Assembly: GCF_026151205.1 (NCBI RefSeq)
Contig: NC_087075.1
Location: 12,322,303-12,386,302, forward strand
Source: Bolinopsis microptera
Taxonomy: Eukaryota > Ctenophora > Tentaculata > Lobata > Bolinopsidae
Length of the DNA: 64,000 nt
Direction: 5' to 3'
Below the pieces are notes generated by a model. The model had not been told where the DNA came from and made no database searches. It worked only from the letters and a program-made list of their open reading frames with translations. Below, in pieces: positions 63,832 through 64,000 of the stretch. The position numbers were made by a program, and so were the translations under genes. How positions within the stretch are numbered: the first letter of the stretch is position 1; each line of letters begins with the position of its first letter.

Positions 63832-64000
63832 TCTCTCACTTACAATTACAAACTGAAATAGTTGTTCGCTTCTAGAATCTAGAATCTTCTGGTAGGAAGT
63901 TAGGTGCACCGCCTTCTGGTTTTCAGGGACAGTAGTTGGTGGATTGTTATTGGTTTGTCATTGATTACATATCTCCTGCAAAGTAAGACGATGTTAATGA
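63832..64000. other. Presumed 5' region of the uL1m-like gene
   Basis: It contains an upstream in-frame Met at 63907-63909 and no clear core promoter. The window ends here. Confidence 0.35.

Overview
The window looks like nuclear DNA of an invertebrate animal. Coding regions are split into short exons with ordinary GT/AG borders. The protein set is metazoan: an ELOVL4-like fatty-acid elongase, the RNA polymerase II subunit RPB9, a ZIP11-like metal transporter, an SRBD1/Tex-like RNA-binding protein, two rhodopsin-type GPCRs and a mitochondrial uL1-like protein. The DNA is AT-rich and crowded with foldback elements, MITEs, a Penelope-like element, LINE pieces and short-period tandem arrays. A non-bilaterian such as a cnidarian is possible, but the phylum cannot be fixed from this sequence.

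Layout. 1-2.0 kb: a 1.47-kb foldback element and decayed repeated exons. 2.3-3.7 kb (-): a single-exon membrane protein with a papain-like H/NC domain. 4.3-10.0 kb (-): an SRBD1/Tex-like gene reconstructed as 12 exons with consistent phase (about 745 aa). 10-13 kb: a repeat cluster in which a hAT-type MITE has split a LINE remnant. 13.15-13.39 kb (+): an orphan terminal exon. 15.3-29.8 kb (+): the elongase in 8 exons. Its introns hold a small secreted-protein gene (-), a head-to-head duplicated Penelope-like element with a LINE inserted in one arm, and a 945-codon PARP-like gene with a long repeat domain (+).

29.8-40 kb is mostly non-coding, with a CRE/E-box array, two hairpin elements and one coiled-coil gene at 36.2 kb. 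40.2-45.7 kb (+): an intron-rich class A GPCR. 45.7-49.4 kb: intergenic, with a Tc1/mariner-like element. 49.4-52.7 kb (+): a repeat-rich single-pass membrane protein in 6 exons. 53.6-54.7 kb (-): a second, intronless GPCR-like gene. 56.4-63.9 kb (-): a compact run of ZIP11-like, RPB9, a Cys-rich probably GPI-anchored protein, and the uL1m-like gene.

Two patterns cross the window. Four tandem arrays with different periods (about 18, 20, 23 and 27 bp) share one core, CGTGACGTCA, usually inside CACGTGACGTCA (E-box fused to a CRE). Two TA-flanked elements, 10 kb apart, share the layout TIR-module-spacer-module-TIR. The least ordinary gene is the intron-nested PARP-like gene: zinc knuckle, ADP-ribosyltransferase-like fold, about 20 units of a Lys/Gln/Pro/Ala repeat and seven DDWDVE repeats. 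Exon models were made by eye from splice signals, reading frame and family knowledge; no searches or transcript data were available.
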